Shown in pieces: positions 26,075-35,779 of a DNA stretch of 64,000 nt (its first letter is position 1; each line of letters opens with the position of its first letter). Made by a program: the position numbers and the translations under genes. The notes beneath the pieces are model-generated. The model saw nothing but the letters and a program-made list of their open reading frames with translations. It did no database searches and was not told the DNA's origin. Source of the DNA: Bordetella holmesii ATCC 51541. GTDB lineage: Bacteria > Pseudomonadota > Gammaproteobacteria > Burkholderiales > Burkholderiaceae_B. The stretch is taken from positions 2,356,001 to 2,420,000 of the forward strand of contig CP007494.1 in assembly GCA_000612485.1 (NCBI GenBank), given 5' to 3'.

Positions 26075-28601
26075 ATGATGGATTTCCCTGATAAAAAGAC
26101 ATCGTCCTCGAGCTGGGGCAATGCAATTCGCCTGGGATGGGCAATGTTGCGCCGTGATGCGCGCGCCGGTGAATTGCGGCTGCTGGCGCTGGCGATCGTG
26201 GTGGCGGTGGCAGCGGTGACCAGCGTGGGTTTTCTTGCCGATCGGGTCGCGCGCGCGCTCGAGCGCGATGCCGCCCAGATACTGGGCGCCGATCTGGTGC
26301 TCGAGGTCGATGCTCCTCTCGAGGCCGAGGTGATGGATCAGGCCTCTCGCCTCGGGTTGACCGTGGCGCAGACATTGCAGTTTCCCTCCATGGCCATGGC
26401 GGGCGACAGCGCTCAGTTGGTGTCGGTAAAAGCGGTCGACCCCGGTTACCCCCTGCGCGGCCGTCTGCGCGTGGCGCCGGCGCCCTTCGAAGCCGACGCG
26501 CCCGCCTCCGGGGTTCCTGCCCCCGGCACCGTGTGGGCCGATGCCCAACTCCTGGCGCTGCTTGACCTGAAAGTCGGCGATTCGCTCAAACTGGGAGAGG
26601 CCTCCTTCACCGTGGCTCGCGTACTGACGTATGAGCCGGATCGCGGCATGCAGTTCGTCAACGTGGCGCCCCGCGTCATGATGGGGCGCGGCGATCTGGC
26701 CGCGACCGGCTTGGTCGCCGCCGGCAGTCGTATTGGCTATGCATTGCTCGCCGCGGGACCGCCGCAGGCGATTGCGCAGTTCCAGAGCTGGATCGGCCAG
26801 CATCTGCAGCGTGGCCAGCGGCTTGCCACGCTGGAGTCCGGGCGCCCCGAGATGCGGCGCACGCTGGACCGCGCGCAACGCTTTCTGTCGCTGGTCGCCT
26901 TGCTCGCGGTCGTGATATCGGCGGTTGCCCTGGCGCTGGCCGCCGGGCGTTTCATGGCGCGGCACCGCGATGGCGTGGCGGTGATGCGTTGCCTGGGAGC
27001 CAGCCAGGCGTTGGTGACTCGCACGCTTTGGGTGGAGTTCGCGGTGCTGGGCGGGCTCGCCTCGGCCGCAGGGTGTCTGGCGGGCTATGGTGTGCATGGC
27101 CTGTTGGTCAGTGCGTTGGCTGGCCTGATCGAGACGCAATTGCCCGCTGCCCGGTCGCTGCCGGCTGTGCAGGGCGTGCTCACGGGCGTGCTCTTGCTGC
27201 TGGGGTTTGCGCTGCCTGCGCTGGCGCGCTTGCGCCACGTGCCGCCCGCAAGGGTGTTGCTGCGCGAAGAGACCCGCTTGCCAACTCGCGGCGCGCTGCC
27301 TTACGGGCTGGGCGCGGTGGGGCTGGCCCTGCTCATCTGGTGGGTGGCGGGCGATTTGCGCCTGGCCGCCGTGGTGGCCGGTGGATTCTTGGCGGCGTTC
27401 GCCGTTTTCGCTGCGGTGGGCGCACTTTGCGTTCAGGCTCTCGCGGGGCTGCGCTCGCGGCTAAACGGGTTGCCGGCATTGCGTTTTGCGCTCGCTGGCG
27501 TGGTCCGCCGTCGCGTGTCCACCATCACCCAGATATGCGCGTTGGCTATCGGCCTGATGGCTCTGCTGCTGTTGGCGATGACACGCGCCGATCTTGTCGA
27601 TGGCTGGCGGCGAACCATCCCGCCAGATGCGCCCAACCGTTTCCTTATCAACATCCAGCCCGATCAGCGTCTGGCGGTGCAGGACCGGTTGCTCGGGCAA
27701 GGTCTGAATCAGGCTCGCCTCTGGCCCATGGTCAGAGGTCGTTTGATCGCCGTCAACGACAGGCCCGTCGGGCCGGATGACTATGACGAACCGCGCGCCA
27801 AACGTTTGGTGGATCGCGAATTCAACCTTTCCTATGCCGAGGCGGCGCCAGAGGGTAATCGCATGCAAGCAGGGCGGTGGATCGACCCGGCTGAAAACGA
27901 AGTGTCGCTGGAGGCCGGGTTGGCCAAGTCGTTGGGGTTGGCCGTCGGCGACAAACTGGACTTTGATATCGCCGGTCAGACCGTCAAAGTGGTGGTTGCC
28001 GGCACACGGCAGGTCGATTGGGATACCATGCGCGTCAATTTTTTCGCCATTCTGTCGCCGGCTGCACTGGCTGACATGCCGCAGAGCTGGATCACGTATT
28101 TTTACCTGCCGCGAGAAAAAGCCGGCCTGTTGCGCGACCTGGTGCACGAATTTCCCAATCTGACGGTATTCGACGTCGGCGCCATCCTGACTCAGTTGCA
28201 AACCGTGCTGACTGAAGTGGTCAAGGCCGTGCAGTTGCTCTTTATGTTTAGCCTGGTCGCAGGCCTGCTGGTGTTGGCCACGGCGTTGTCGGCCACCCGC
28301 GACGAGCGGGTGCGCGAGGCCGCGGTGCTCAGGGCGTTGGGCGCCACCCGGGCGCAACTGCTCCGGGCTCAGCGACTGGAGCTCCTGGCGGTGGGGGGCT
28401 GGCCGGATTGCTGGCAGCCGCCGGCGCCACGGCAGTGGCCTGGGTGCTGTCCACCCAGGTGTTTGATTTCGCCATATCCTTGAGTCTGTGGCCCTGGTTC
28501 GTCGGAACGATGGCCGGCATGGCCGCGGCCTGGGGGGCGGTGCGCTGGCGTTGCGCGGAGTGTTGCGCACGCCGCCTTTAGTGACTTTGCGAGAAGCATG
28601 A
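26075..28601 (+). pseudogene. FtsX-type ABC transporter permease, frameshifted twice near its end
   Basis: This large permease (about 840 residues restored) has two FtsX domains with membrane helices, as in YbbP-like transporters that work with a YbbA-type ATPase. It is in frame from 26075 (MMDFPDKKTSSSSWGNAIRLGWAMLRRD) to LELLAVGG. The frame is lost at a G6 tract at 28393-28398. A second loss, at a G6 tract at 28532-28537, is needed to reach the expected ending ALALRGVLRTPPLVTLREA. With both repaired, the TGA at 28599-28601 overlaps the globin ATG (ATGA), which supports the reconstruction. The unrepaired product ends at 28483 with a wrong 28-residue tail. No ATPase gene is adjacent. Confidence 0.87.
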
Positions 28602-29026
28602 TGACGACCACACGTGTGGAGGCGGTGTTCGAACCGCTCGATACAAGCAAGACTATTTATGAGTTGCTGGGCGGTGAGTCCGCGGTGCGCGCCCTGGTCG
28701 ACCGCTTCTATGATCTGATGGATCTGGAGCCGGAGTTCACGGCCCTGCGCGCCACGCACGGCCCCAGTTTGGATGAGGCGCGCGACAAGTTGTTCTGGTT
28801 TCTTTGCGGCTATTTCGGCGGCCCGGACTACTACATTCAGCGCTTCGGCCATCCGCGCCTGCGCGCTCGCCATCTGCCGTTTTCGATAGGGCAAGCCGAG
28901 CGCGATCAATGGGTTGCCTGCATGGGCCGGGCCATGCAGGATCAAGGCATCGCGCCTCCGCTGGTTGAGCGCCTGCTGCATTCTTTTTTTGGCGTGGCCG
29001 ACTGGATGCGTAACCGTGCCGGCTGA
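28598..29026 (+). CDS. group II truncated hemoglobin
   Basis: This is a 142-residue 2-on-2 globin. Family features are TIYELLGGESAVRALVDRFYDLM, the helix E/F region FWFLCGYFGGPDYYIQRFGHPRLRARHLPFSIG, with the proximal His in GHPRLRARH, and the conserved Trp in QADQW-like ERDQWVACMGRAM. Such proteins bind O2 and help detoxify NO or peroxide. Its start overlaps the restored end of the FtsX-type gene (ATGA), and its end overlaps the Kdo kinase start by 11 bases, so the three form a tightly packed operon. Confidence 0.93.
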   Translation: MMTTTRVEAVFEPLDTSKTIYELLGGESAVRALVDRFYDLMDLEPEFTALRATHGPSLDEARDKLFWFLCGYFGGPDYYIQRFGHPRLRARHLPFSIGQAERDQWVACMGRAMQDQGIAPPLVERLLHSFFGVADWMRNRAG

Positions 29027-29717
29027 TTCGTTGGCGTATCCGCGCAAGGCTTTCCGGGGCGGCGCCATGTTGTATGAAGCGGCGCGGTTGGTGCCCGACC
29101 CCGCCTTACTTGACCCGGCCAGTTATGGCGACGATGCCCACGCCGTGCAAGAGGGTGGGCGCCAGGCCGCCTGGTTCGTCCATGGTCCGGGCTGGCAGGG
29201 CGTCTTGCGCGGCTATCGGCGTGGCGGGCTGATAGCGCGCGTGTCGCGGCAGCGCTATATCTGGGCCGGAGAAGAGCAGACGCGTTGCTTTCGTGAGTTC
29301 CGTCTGCTGGCGCGTATGCAGGCCGCTGGCCTGCCGGTGCCTGCGCCGCTGGCTGCCGCCTATTGGCGCGACGGCCTGACCTATCGGGCGGCCATTCTGG
29401 TCGAGCGGCTGCCCAATGTGCGGCCGCTCGCCGCGGACCCGAGCGCACAGGCATGCGAGGCGGCCGGGCGGGCCATCGCAGCGATGCACGCCGCCGGGGT
29501 CTGGCACGCCGATCTCAATGCTTTCAATATCCTGCTCGATCCGGCCGGGCGTGCCTGGCTCATCGACTTTGATCGCGGCCGCGATGGTGGAATCTCGACC
29601 GCGCAGCGGCAGGCGAATCTACAGCGTTTGCAGCGCTCCTTGCTCAAGGTGTGCGGTGCGGCCGGGCAACAGGCCTGGGAGGCGATCTGCCTGGCCTATC
29701 GGGCCTCCGGTAGCTGA
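29016..29717 (+). CDS. kdkA: 3-deoxy-D-manno-octulosonic acid kinase
   Basis: This is a 233-residue kinase from a GTG at 29016; an ATG at 29067 would give 216 residues. KdkA phosphorylates the single Kdo residue of LPS, as in Haemophilus and Bordetella. The family start KAFRGGAMLYEAARLVPDPALLDPASYGDD, the GYRRGGLIARVSRQRYIWAGEEQTRCFREFRLLARM block, and the kinase motifs HADLNAFNILLD and LIDFDRGR are clear. The GTG start keeps the conserved RKAFRGGA part. It is coupled to the globin gene by overlap. Confidence 0.9.
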   Translation: MPADSLAYPRKAFRGGAMLYEAARLVPDPALLDPASYGDDAHAVQEGGRQAAWFVHGPGWQGVLRGYRRGGLIARVSRQRYIWAGEEQTRCFREFRLLARMQAAGLPVPAPLAAAYWRDGLTYRAAILVERLPNVRPLAADPSAQACEAAGRAIAAMHAAGVWHADLNAFNILLDPAGRAWLIDFDRGRDGGISTAQRQANLQRLQRSLLKVCGAAGQQAWEAICLAYRASGS

Positions 29718-29865
29718 GTCGGCTCGCATCAGGTCTGCCGCGAGTCGGCCAGGCGGCAATTTCGTGCAAATTCGCCGATCCCACTGCCAGACGCTTACCA
29801 AGCCCCTGTTAAAAGGCTTTATTATTTTGCCTTTTGGCAATTGCCGAATAGGCAAGGGGTTTGCG

Positions 29866-30969
29866 ATGAAAACCTCGGCGGGAGTGCGTGCGGCAGTAGG
29901 TCTGGCGCTGGCAGCGGCGGCGACTACGCCCGCGCTGGCGCAGAACAAGGTCGTCAATGTCTATAACTGGGCAGAATACACTGCCCCTGACACGATTCCC
30001 GGATTCGAGCGCGAATCCGGTATCAAGGTCCGCTATGACATCTACGACAACAACGATACCTTGCAGGCCAAGCTGCTGACGGGCAAGTCCGGCTATGACA
30101 TCGTCGTGCCGTCGACTCACTACGCTTCGCGGCAGATCGAAGGGGGCCTGTTCCAGAAGCTGGACAAGTCCAAACTGCCTAATCTCAAGAATCTCGACCC
30201 CGACGTCATGGCCTTGGTCGCGCAGGTAGACCCGGGCAACGAGTATGCGGTGCCCTGGGGCTATGGCACCAACGGTCTGGGCTACAACGTCACCAAGGTC
30301 AAGCAGATCATGGGTGAGGACGTCGACCTGGCCAATTGGGACATGCTGTTCAAGCCCGAGAATGCCGCCAAACTGAAAGAATGCGGCATTTCCATGCTCG
30401 ACGAGGCCGCCCAGGTATTCCCGGCGGTGCTGAAGTATCTGGGCAAGGATCCCAACAGCGACAAGCCCGAGGACTACAAGGCGGCGCTGGAAGTTCTGAA
30501 AAAAATCCGCCCCTACATCCGGCAGTTCAGCTCGTCGGGCTATATCGACGAACTCGCCGTGGGCGACCTGTGCATGGTGTACGGTTTTTCCGGTGACGTG
30601 ATGATCGCGCGCAATCGCGCTCAGCAGGCCAAAAAGCCTTACGACATCAATTACTTCATTCCCAAGGGTGGCGCGCCGGCGTGGTTTGACTTGATGGTCA
30701 TTCCGAAGGATGCGCCGCATCCCGATGAGGCGCATGCATTCATCAATTACATCGAGACGCCTCAGGTGCATGCGGCCATCACCAACACCATGTTCTACCC
30801 GAACGCCAACAAAGAGGCGCGCAAGTACGTGGTCAAGGAAGTCGCTGACAATCCCATGATCTATCCGTCGCCCGAGCTGTCCAAGTCGCTCTATGTGATC
30901 AAGGCCCAGCCCCTGCCCATTCAGCGTTTGCAGACGCGGATGTGGGCTGAACTGAAGTCAGGACGATAA
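29866..30969 (+). CDS. potF: polyamine ABC transporter, periplasmic binding protein
   Basis: This is a 367-residue protein with a signal peptide ending TTPALAQ. It has the PotF/PotD pattern VVNVYNWAEYTAPDTIPGFERESGIKVRYDIYDNNDTLQAKLL, followed by GYDIVVPSTHYASRQIEGGLFQKLDKSKLPN and VPWGYGTNGLGYN. PotF-type proteins bind putrescine or spermidine; which one is not settled by sequence. It is the first gene of potFGHI. In the 148 bases upstream I see a T/A-rich patch and a 10-bp palindrome GGCAATTGCC at 29836-29845, but no convincing promoter. Confidence 0.93.
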   Translation: MKTSAGVRAAVGLALAAAATTPALAQNKVVNVYNWAEYTAPDTIPGFERESGIKVRYDIYDNNDTLQAKLLTGKSGYDIVVPSTHYASRQIEGGLFQKLDKSKLPNLKNLDPDVMALVAQVDPGNEYAVPWGYGTNGLGYNVTKVKQIMGEDVDLANWDMLFKPENAAKLKECGISMLDEAAQVFPAVLKYLGKDPNSDKPEDYKAALEVLKKIRPYIRQFSSSGYIDELAVGDLCMVYGFSGDVMIARNRAQQAKKPYDINYFIPKGGAPAWFDLMVIPKDAPHPDEAHAFINYIETPQVHAAITNTMFYPNANKEARKYVVKEVADNPMIYPSPELSKSLYVIKAQPLPIQRLQTRMWAELKSGR

Positions 30970-30975
30970 ATCATC

Positions 30976-32103
30976 ATGAGCGAGGCCCGTTACACGGCAC
31001 AGTACTCCGGCGATCCCGACGAGTTCGTCAAGGTCGTCGATGTGGTCAAGATTTTCGGCGACACCGTGGCGGTGCGCTCGGTCAACCTGGCCGTGCGCCG
31101 CAACGAGATTTTTGCGTTGCTGGGCAGTTCGGGCAGCGGGAAATCCACCTTGTTGCGCATGCTGGCCGGCTTCGAGGATGCCACGTCGGGACAGATCCTG
31201 CTCGACGGCGAGGACATCACCGCCGTGCCGCCGTACCGGCGGCCGGTGAACATGATGTTTCAGTCGTACGCGCTTTTCCCGCACATGACGGTCGAGGCGA
31301 ATGTCGCGTTTGGCCTCAAGCAGGAGGGCGTGGATCGCGCTGAAATCCACGATCGCGTCTTCGAAGCCCTGAATCTGGTGCAGATGGCGGGTTATTCGCG
31401 CCGAAAACCGCATCAGTTGTCGGGCGGTCAGCAGCAGCGCGTCGCACTGGCGCGCAGCCTGGTCAAGCGCCCCAAGCTTCTCTTGCTCGACGAGCCCATG
31501 TCGGCCCTGGACAAGCAGATCCGTCAGAAGACGCAGATCGAACTGGTCAAAATCCTGGAGCAGGTCGGTGTGACGTGCATCATGGTCACGCATGACCAGG
31601 AAGAGGCCATGACGATGGCCCACCGTTTGGCCGTCATGACCGAAGGGCAGATCGTGCAATGCGGCACCCCCCAGGATGTCTACAACTTCCCGAACTCCCA
31701 GTTCGTGGCGGGTTTCATCGGTACGACCAATCTGTTTACCGGCACGATCGTCGTCGATGAGCCGGACCACGTTGCCATCGAAAGCGAGGAACTCACGCGT
31801 CCCTTGTTCGTCAACCACGGCGTGAGCGAGCCGCTCGGCATGCAAGTGCACGTGTCGATCCGGCCCGAACGGCTGGTCGTCTCGCGCGAGCAACCCGAAG
31901 GCGAGTACAACTGGGCGCATGGCATGGTGACGCACATGGCCTGGATGGGCAGTTATGGCCTCTACCAGATTCGTCTGGATTCGGGCAAAACGGTCGAAGC
32001 CAGCGTGGCCAGCCTGTTGTTGTCCAACATGGACGCGCCCGGCATAGACGAAGAAATCTTCGTCAGTTGGGATGCCGACAGCGCGACGGTGTTGTCATCA
32101 TGA
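30976..32103 (+). CDS. potG: polyamine ABC transporter, ATP-binding protein
   Basis: This is a 375-residue ATPase. Walker A GSSGSGKST is at about residues 50-58, the signature is LSGGQQQRVALARSL, and Walker B LLLLDEPMSALD is followed by the switch His in MVTHDQEEAM. The C-terminal TOBE domain (about 280-375) is of the PotA/PotG type. It powers the PotHI channel. It is 6 bases after potF, and its TGA overlaps the potH ATG (ATGA). Confidence 0.95.
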   Translation: MSEARYTAQYSGDPDEFVKVVDVVKIFGDTVAVRSVNLAVRRNEIFALLGSSGSGKSTLLRMLAGFEDATSGQILLDGEDITAVPPYRRPVNMMFQSYALFPHMTVEANVAFGLKQEGVDRAEIHDRVFEALNLVQMAGYSRRKPHQLSGGQQQRVALARSLVKRPKLLLLDEPMSALDKQIRQKTQIELVKILEQVGVTCIMVTHDQEEAMTMAHRLAVMTEGQIVQCGTPQDVYNFPNSQFVAGFIGTTNLFTGTIVVDEPDHVAIESEELTRPLFVNHGVSEPLGMQVHVSIRPERLVVSREQPEGEYNWAHGMVTHMAWMGSYGLYQIRLDSGKTVEASVASLLLSNMDAPGIDEEIFVSWDADSATVLSS

Positions 32104-33008
32104 GGCGGCTGCGGCTGCCCTCAGGCCGCAGACTGGCCATCGTGCCTCCCTTTGTGTGGCTGGTGGTCTTTCTGCTTGTCCCGTTTCTGCTGGTTTTGAA
32201 AATCAGCGTCGCCGAATTGCAGTTCGGTATCCCACCCTATACACCTTTTGCCGAAATCAAGGACGAAGCGGTCCAGTTCAGTCTGCATCTGCGTGGGTAC
32301 ATCCTGCTCTTTACCGACAGTCTGTATGTTGCCACCTACCTGAACTCGGTCAAGATGGCGGCCATCACGACGCTTTGCTGCATCCTGATCGGCTACCCGA
32401 TGGCGTATTACATCGCCCGCAGCGCGCCGCGTCACCGCAATCTGCTCTTGTTGGGCGTGATTCTGCCTTTTTGGACGTCGCTGTTGCTGCGCGTCTATGC
32501 ATGGGTTGGAATCCTGCGCAACGACGGCCTGTTGAACAAGCTATTGATGGGCCTTGGGCTGACCTCCGCTCCGCTGGAGATTTATCGCACCGATCTGGCG
32601 GTCTACATTGGCATGGTCTATGCCTATCTGCCTTTTTTCATTCTGCCGTTGTATGCCAATCTCGTAAAAATGGACCTCAGGCTGCTGGAGGCCGCCTACG
32701 ACCTCGGCGCGCGTCCGTGGCAGGCCTTCTGGCGCATCACGGTGCCGCTGTCCCGGCCTGGCGTCATTGCCGGCGCCATGTTGGTCTTCATCCCTGCCGT
32801 GGGCGAGTACGTCATTCCCGAGATGCTGGGCGGCGCTGACACCCTGATGATGGGCCGCGTGATGTGGAACGAGTTCTTCAACAACACCGACTGGCCCATG
32901 GCATCGGCCGTGACCTGCGTGATGGTGCTCTTGCTGCTCGTGCCGCTGGCGCTGTTCCAGTACAACCAGGTCAAGCAACAGGAAGCCGTCAACGGGGGCA
33001 AAGCATGA
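32100..33008 (+). CDS. potH: polyamine ABC transporter, permease
   Basis: This is a 302-residue membrane protein with six helices. The first is IVPPFVWLVVFLLVPFLLVLKISVAE. The cytoplasmic EAA loop, LEAAYDLGARPWQAFWRITVPLSRPG, contacts the ATPase. The start at 32100 overlaps potG; its stop overlaps the potI start by four bases. It is intact. Confidence 0.95.
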   Translation: MRRLRLPSGRRLAIVPPFVWLVVFLLVPFLLVLKISVAELQFGIPPYTPFAEIKDEAVQFSLHLRGYILLFTDSLYVATYLNSVKMAAITTLCCILIGYPMAYYIARSAPRHRNLLLLGVILPFWTSLLLRVYAWVGILRNDGLLNKLLMGLGLTSAPLEIYRTDLAVYIGMVYAYLPFFILPLYANLVKMDLRLLEAAYDLGARPWQAFWRITVPLSRPGVIAGAMLVFIPAVGEYVIPEMLGGADTLMMGRVMWNEFFNNTDWPMASAVTCVMVLLLLVPLALFQYNQVKQQEAVNGGKA

Positions 33009-33811
33009 AGGGGCCAAATAAAACGCTGCGTAATGTGGCGCTGGGCGTGGGCTATCTCTTCCTCTACGTACCCATACTGAGCCTGATGGTGTTTTCCTTC
33101 AATGAGTCGCCCGTGGTCACCTCCTGGACCGCGTTCTCCTTCCGTTGGTATGGGTCGCTGTTCCACGATGAGGCTTTGTTGCGCGCGGCGTGGTTGTCGT
33201 TCAAGATCGCGGCGCTGACTGCGACGGCTGCCACGATCATTGGTACGTGGGCGGGTTACGTGCTCGCGCGCATGGGGCGCTTCAAGGGATTTGGGCTCTA
33301 TGTGGGTATGCTCAGCGCGCCATTGGTCATTCCTGAGGTGGTGTTGGGGATCTCCCTGCTGCTCATGTTTGTCGAAATGCGCGGCACTCTAAGCTGGCCG
33401 GCGCAAAACGGGATATTCACCATCTGGGTCGGCCATGTGACCCTGTGCATGGCTTTCGTCGCCGTGGTGATCCAGTCGCGTATCCGTGACATGGACCGCT
33501 CGCTGGAAGAGGCCGCGCTCGATCTTGGGGCCACGCCCATCCGGGTTTTCTTCGCCATCACCCTGCCGCTCATCGCGCCGGCGCTGGCCTCGGCATGGTT
33601 GCTGTCTTTCACGTTGTCGCTCGATGACGTCGTGCTGGCTTCCTTCTTGTCGGGGCCAGGCTATTCCACGTTGCCCATGGAAGTCTTCTCGCGCGTACGC
33701 CTGGGGCTCAAGCCCGAGGTCAATGCGCTGGCCACATTGTTCATTCTGGCCGTAGGCACCTGCGTCATCATCGCCAATCGTATGCAAGCCCGTCGGGAGA
33801 TAACGACATGA
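33005..33811 (+). CDS. potI: polyamine ABC transporter, permease
   Basis: This is a 268-residue membrane protein, the partner of PotH. It has six helices and the EAA loop LEEAALDLGATPIRVFFAITLPLIAPA. A family hallmark, SFTLSLDDVVLASFLSGPGYSTLPMEVFSRVR, lies near the end. It overlaps potH (ATGA) and the following ArsC-like gene (ATGA). Confidence 0.95.
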   Translation: MKGPNKTLRNVALGVGYLFLYVPILSLMVFSFNESPVVTSWTAFSFRWYGSLFHDEALLRAAWLSFKIAALTATAATIIGTWAGYVLARMGRFKGFGLYVGMLSAPLVIPEVVLGISLLLMFVEMRGTLSWPAQNGIFTIWVGHVTLCMAFVAVVIQSRIRDMDRSLEEAALDLGATPIRVFFAITLPLIAPALASAWLLSFTLSLDDVVLASFLSGPGYSTLPMEVFSRVRLGLKPEVNALATLFILAVGTCVIIANRMQARREITT

Positions 33812-34161
33812 CGACTACACTTTATGGCCTGAATAAATGCAGCACCTGCGTCAAGGCACGCGAATGGCTCAAGGCGCATGGCGTCAAGCATGAGTTCGTC
33901 GATTATCGGGATCATCCGGTGCCTGCTGACACGCTCAAGGCCTGGGCTGAGCAACTCGGTGGATGGGACAAGCTCGTCAATCGCAGCTCCATGACCTGGC
34001 GTGCCCTGACCGAGGAGCAGAAGGCGGCCGCGACGCCTGCTCAATGGACGCGGCTGATTGCCGAATACCCGGCGTTGGTTCGTCGGCCGGTAACCGTGAC
34101 CCCGGACGGTGAGATCAGCGTCGGTTTTTCCGAAAAGCGTTACACCGAACGCTTTGCCTGA
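33808..34161 (+). CDS. ArsC-family reductase (Spx/YffB-like)
   Basis: This is a 117-residue thioredoxin-fold protein (MTTTLYGLNKCSTCVKAREWLKAHGVKHEFVDYRDHPV). The N-terminal CSTC gives a CXXC motif as in YffB/Spx-like members rather than the single Cys of true arsenate reductases. The later RPVTVTPDGEISVGFSEKRY matches the ArsC-family end. Its role is not established, and arsenate reduction is unlikely without ars neighbours. It overlaps potI and is followed one base later by the broken glycosylase gene. Confidence 0.88.
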   Translation: MTTTLYGLNKCSTCVKAREWLKAHGVKHEFVDYRDHPVPADTLKAWAEQLGGWDKLVNRSSMTWRALTEEQKAAATPAQWTRLIAEYPALVRRPVTVTPDGEISVGFSEKRYTERFA

Positions 34162-34162
34162 C

Positions 34163-34869
34163 ATGGCCGGTGGCGTCGACGATCTGGCGCCGCTGCCAGA
34201 CAGTTTCTTCGATCGCGATGCGGCCACGTTGGCCCGCGATCTGTTGGGTAAGATCCTGCGGCGGCGCTGGGGTAGCCTGTGGCTGTCTGCGCGCATCATC
34301 GAAACCGAGGCCTATTATCTGACCGACAAAGGCAGCCACGCTTCGCTGGGATATACGCACAAGCGGCGCGCGCTTTTCATGGGCGGTGGCACCATTTATA
34401 TGTACTACGCTCGTGGCAGCGACTCATTGAATTTCAGCGCGCGCGGGCAGGGCAATGCCGTACTCATCAAATCGGCCTTCCCATGGCTTGACGCGGTCTC
34501 GGGGCCCAATCGCTGCGGGCTATGCAGGCGCTCAATCCCGATAGCCAGGGCAGGATGCGCGCGCCCGAGAAGCTTTGCGCCGGGCAGACGTTGCTGTGTC
34601 GTTCGTTGGGGCTGAAGGTGCCCGAGTGGGATGCACAGGGTTTCGACCCCGACGTTTTCTTTGTGCATGATGCCGGCGTGGCGGTACCCACCATCGTGCG
34701 AACCACGCGGCTGGGCATACCGGCCGGGCGTGACGAACATTTACCCTATCGCTTCGTTGACCCGGCTTACGCAGCCTTCTGCACGCGTAACCCCTTGAGG
34801 CGGGGCCAGCAGGCGGGCAAAGATTATGAGTGGATCGACGGGCAGGGTGCCGTGCTGCCCGCCGGCTGA
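34163..34869 (+). pseudogene. mpg: 3-methyladenine DNA glycosylase (AAG/MPG type), frameshifted
   Basis: The N-terminal 115 residues match the AAG family: LPDSFFDRDAATLARDLLGKILRR, then the catalytic region ARIIETEAYYLTDKGSHASLGYTHKRRALFMGGGTIYMYYARG and LNFSARGQGNAVLIKS. After DAVSGP the frame is lost in GGGGCCC (about 34501-34507), where one C is missing. The rest, SLRAMQALNPDSQGRMRAPEKLCAGQTLLC to the TGA at 34869, is in another frame. Restored length is 235 residues, normal for this base-excision enzyme. The truncated product lacks the C-terminal half of the fold and should be inactive. Confidence 0.9.
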
Positions 34870-35583
34870 TCAATCATCAAGCGGCGCAGGCAGTTTGGCC
34901 CGCATTTCTGCGTACTTCTTCATGATGCGGCGGCGGTTCAGGCGCTGGTTCCAGGCGTACACCGGAATGAGCGGTACCACGCCGAAGCCATCGACGAGAT
35001 AAAGGCCCTGCCGGCCATCGGCGTTGTAACCCACGGCAATATTGGCCGAAGAGAGGTCATGCAGAATCACATGCGCCTGCGCCAGATCGTCGATCATCTG
35101 ATCCAATTGCCGGGCTATCTGGCGGGTATAGCGCCCTTGCTTGACCAGGTCCCGCAAGGTGGGGGCCATCTCGCCCTGCGCGTTGCGGATCTTCTCGGCC
35201 AGCAGTCCCAGCCCTAGATTGGTTTGCGACACGCCCAGGATACGCGCCAATGGCAAATGCCAGACGCCAGACGGGCGCGTCGCGCTGGTGACATATTCGC
35301 TGAATTCGTTCAGGTAAACGCGATAAGCACTTTCTCGCTGAAACTGTTTATACCAGCGCTTCAAGGGACGTTTGGCCAGATAAACGCCACGCGCCTGCAT
35401 GTCCATGACTTTGACAAGCAGACAGGCGTCATGCGGGTGCTCGAAGACATAACGGTCACCGCCATGCGCCAGCAGAGTGGCGTGGCTCAGATCGATGGGG
35501 CCGAAGATGTCCTGGAAATGAGACTCTCCGGCCCGAGGCAGGGAGAGGTTTTGCGGTATGAGAAGCATGCAGCCAGGCGCCAT
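34870..35583 (-). CDS. YrbL-family protein (kinase-like fold)
   Basis: This is a 237-residue protein related to E. coli YrbL, which belongs to the PhoP network. LSHATLLAHGGDRYVFEHPHDACLLVKVMD resembles a kinase N-lobe with the ATP-lysine in LVKV. The C-lobe has a catalytic-loop-like HVILHDLSSANIAVG and a metal-binding-like YLVDGFG. It therefore has most parts of a small kinase fold, but no substrate is known. A later start (35568) is possible. It ends directly against the broken mpg gene on the other strand. Some members sit beside LPS genes, which would fit the general theme here. Confidence 0.78.
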   Translation of the reverse strand: MAPGCMLLIPQNLSLPRAGESHFQDIFGPIDLSHATLLAHGGDRYVFEHPHDACLLVKVMDMQARGVYLAKRPLKRWYKQFQRESAYRVYLNEFSEYVTSATRPSGVWHLPLARILGVSQTNLGLGLLAEKIRNAQGEMAPTLRDLVKQGRYTRQIARQLDQMIDDLAQAHVILHDLSSANIAVGYNADGRQGLYLVDGFGVVPLIPVYAWNQRLNRRRIMKKYAEMRAKLPAPLDD

Positions 35584-35752
35584 GGAGGGCGCCTATCAGT
35601 ATCTTTGTGTGATCTTAGTGCCAAGTCGCTTAATGAGAGTTGATAATTTAATTAATAAGTTTCTAGGTGTTTCAGAATTGGGTAAATGATTTTTGTTTTA
35701 TTGGTCAGATATATTTCCGGGAATGTCATGCCGATGGCTGACCCCATTTTTC

Positions 35753-35758
35753 TATAAT
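35753..35758 (+). promoter_or_regulatory. -10 box upstream of rmuC
   Basis: A perfect TATAAT lies in an AT-rich stretch unlike the rest of the window. It is followed by GGGGGA and the GTG start 21 bases after the box. I see no good -35 hexamer at 16-18 bases. Confidence 0.45.
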
Positions 35759-35779
35759 ATTTTTTTGCTGGGGGAAGCC

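Noticed and set aside
24989..27238. A 749-residue ORF including DctP
   Set aside because: Only the last 324 codons resemble a protein family and begin with a good signal peptide. The upstream part lies antisense to the FtsX-type gene and looks like a shadow frame.
29836..29845. 10-bp palindrome GGCAATTGCC upstream of potF as operator
   Set aside because: It is short, has no regulator gene nearby, and no promoter could be fixed around it; kept only as a remark under potF.
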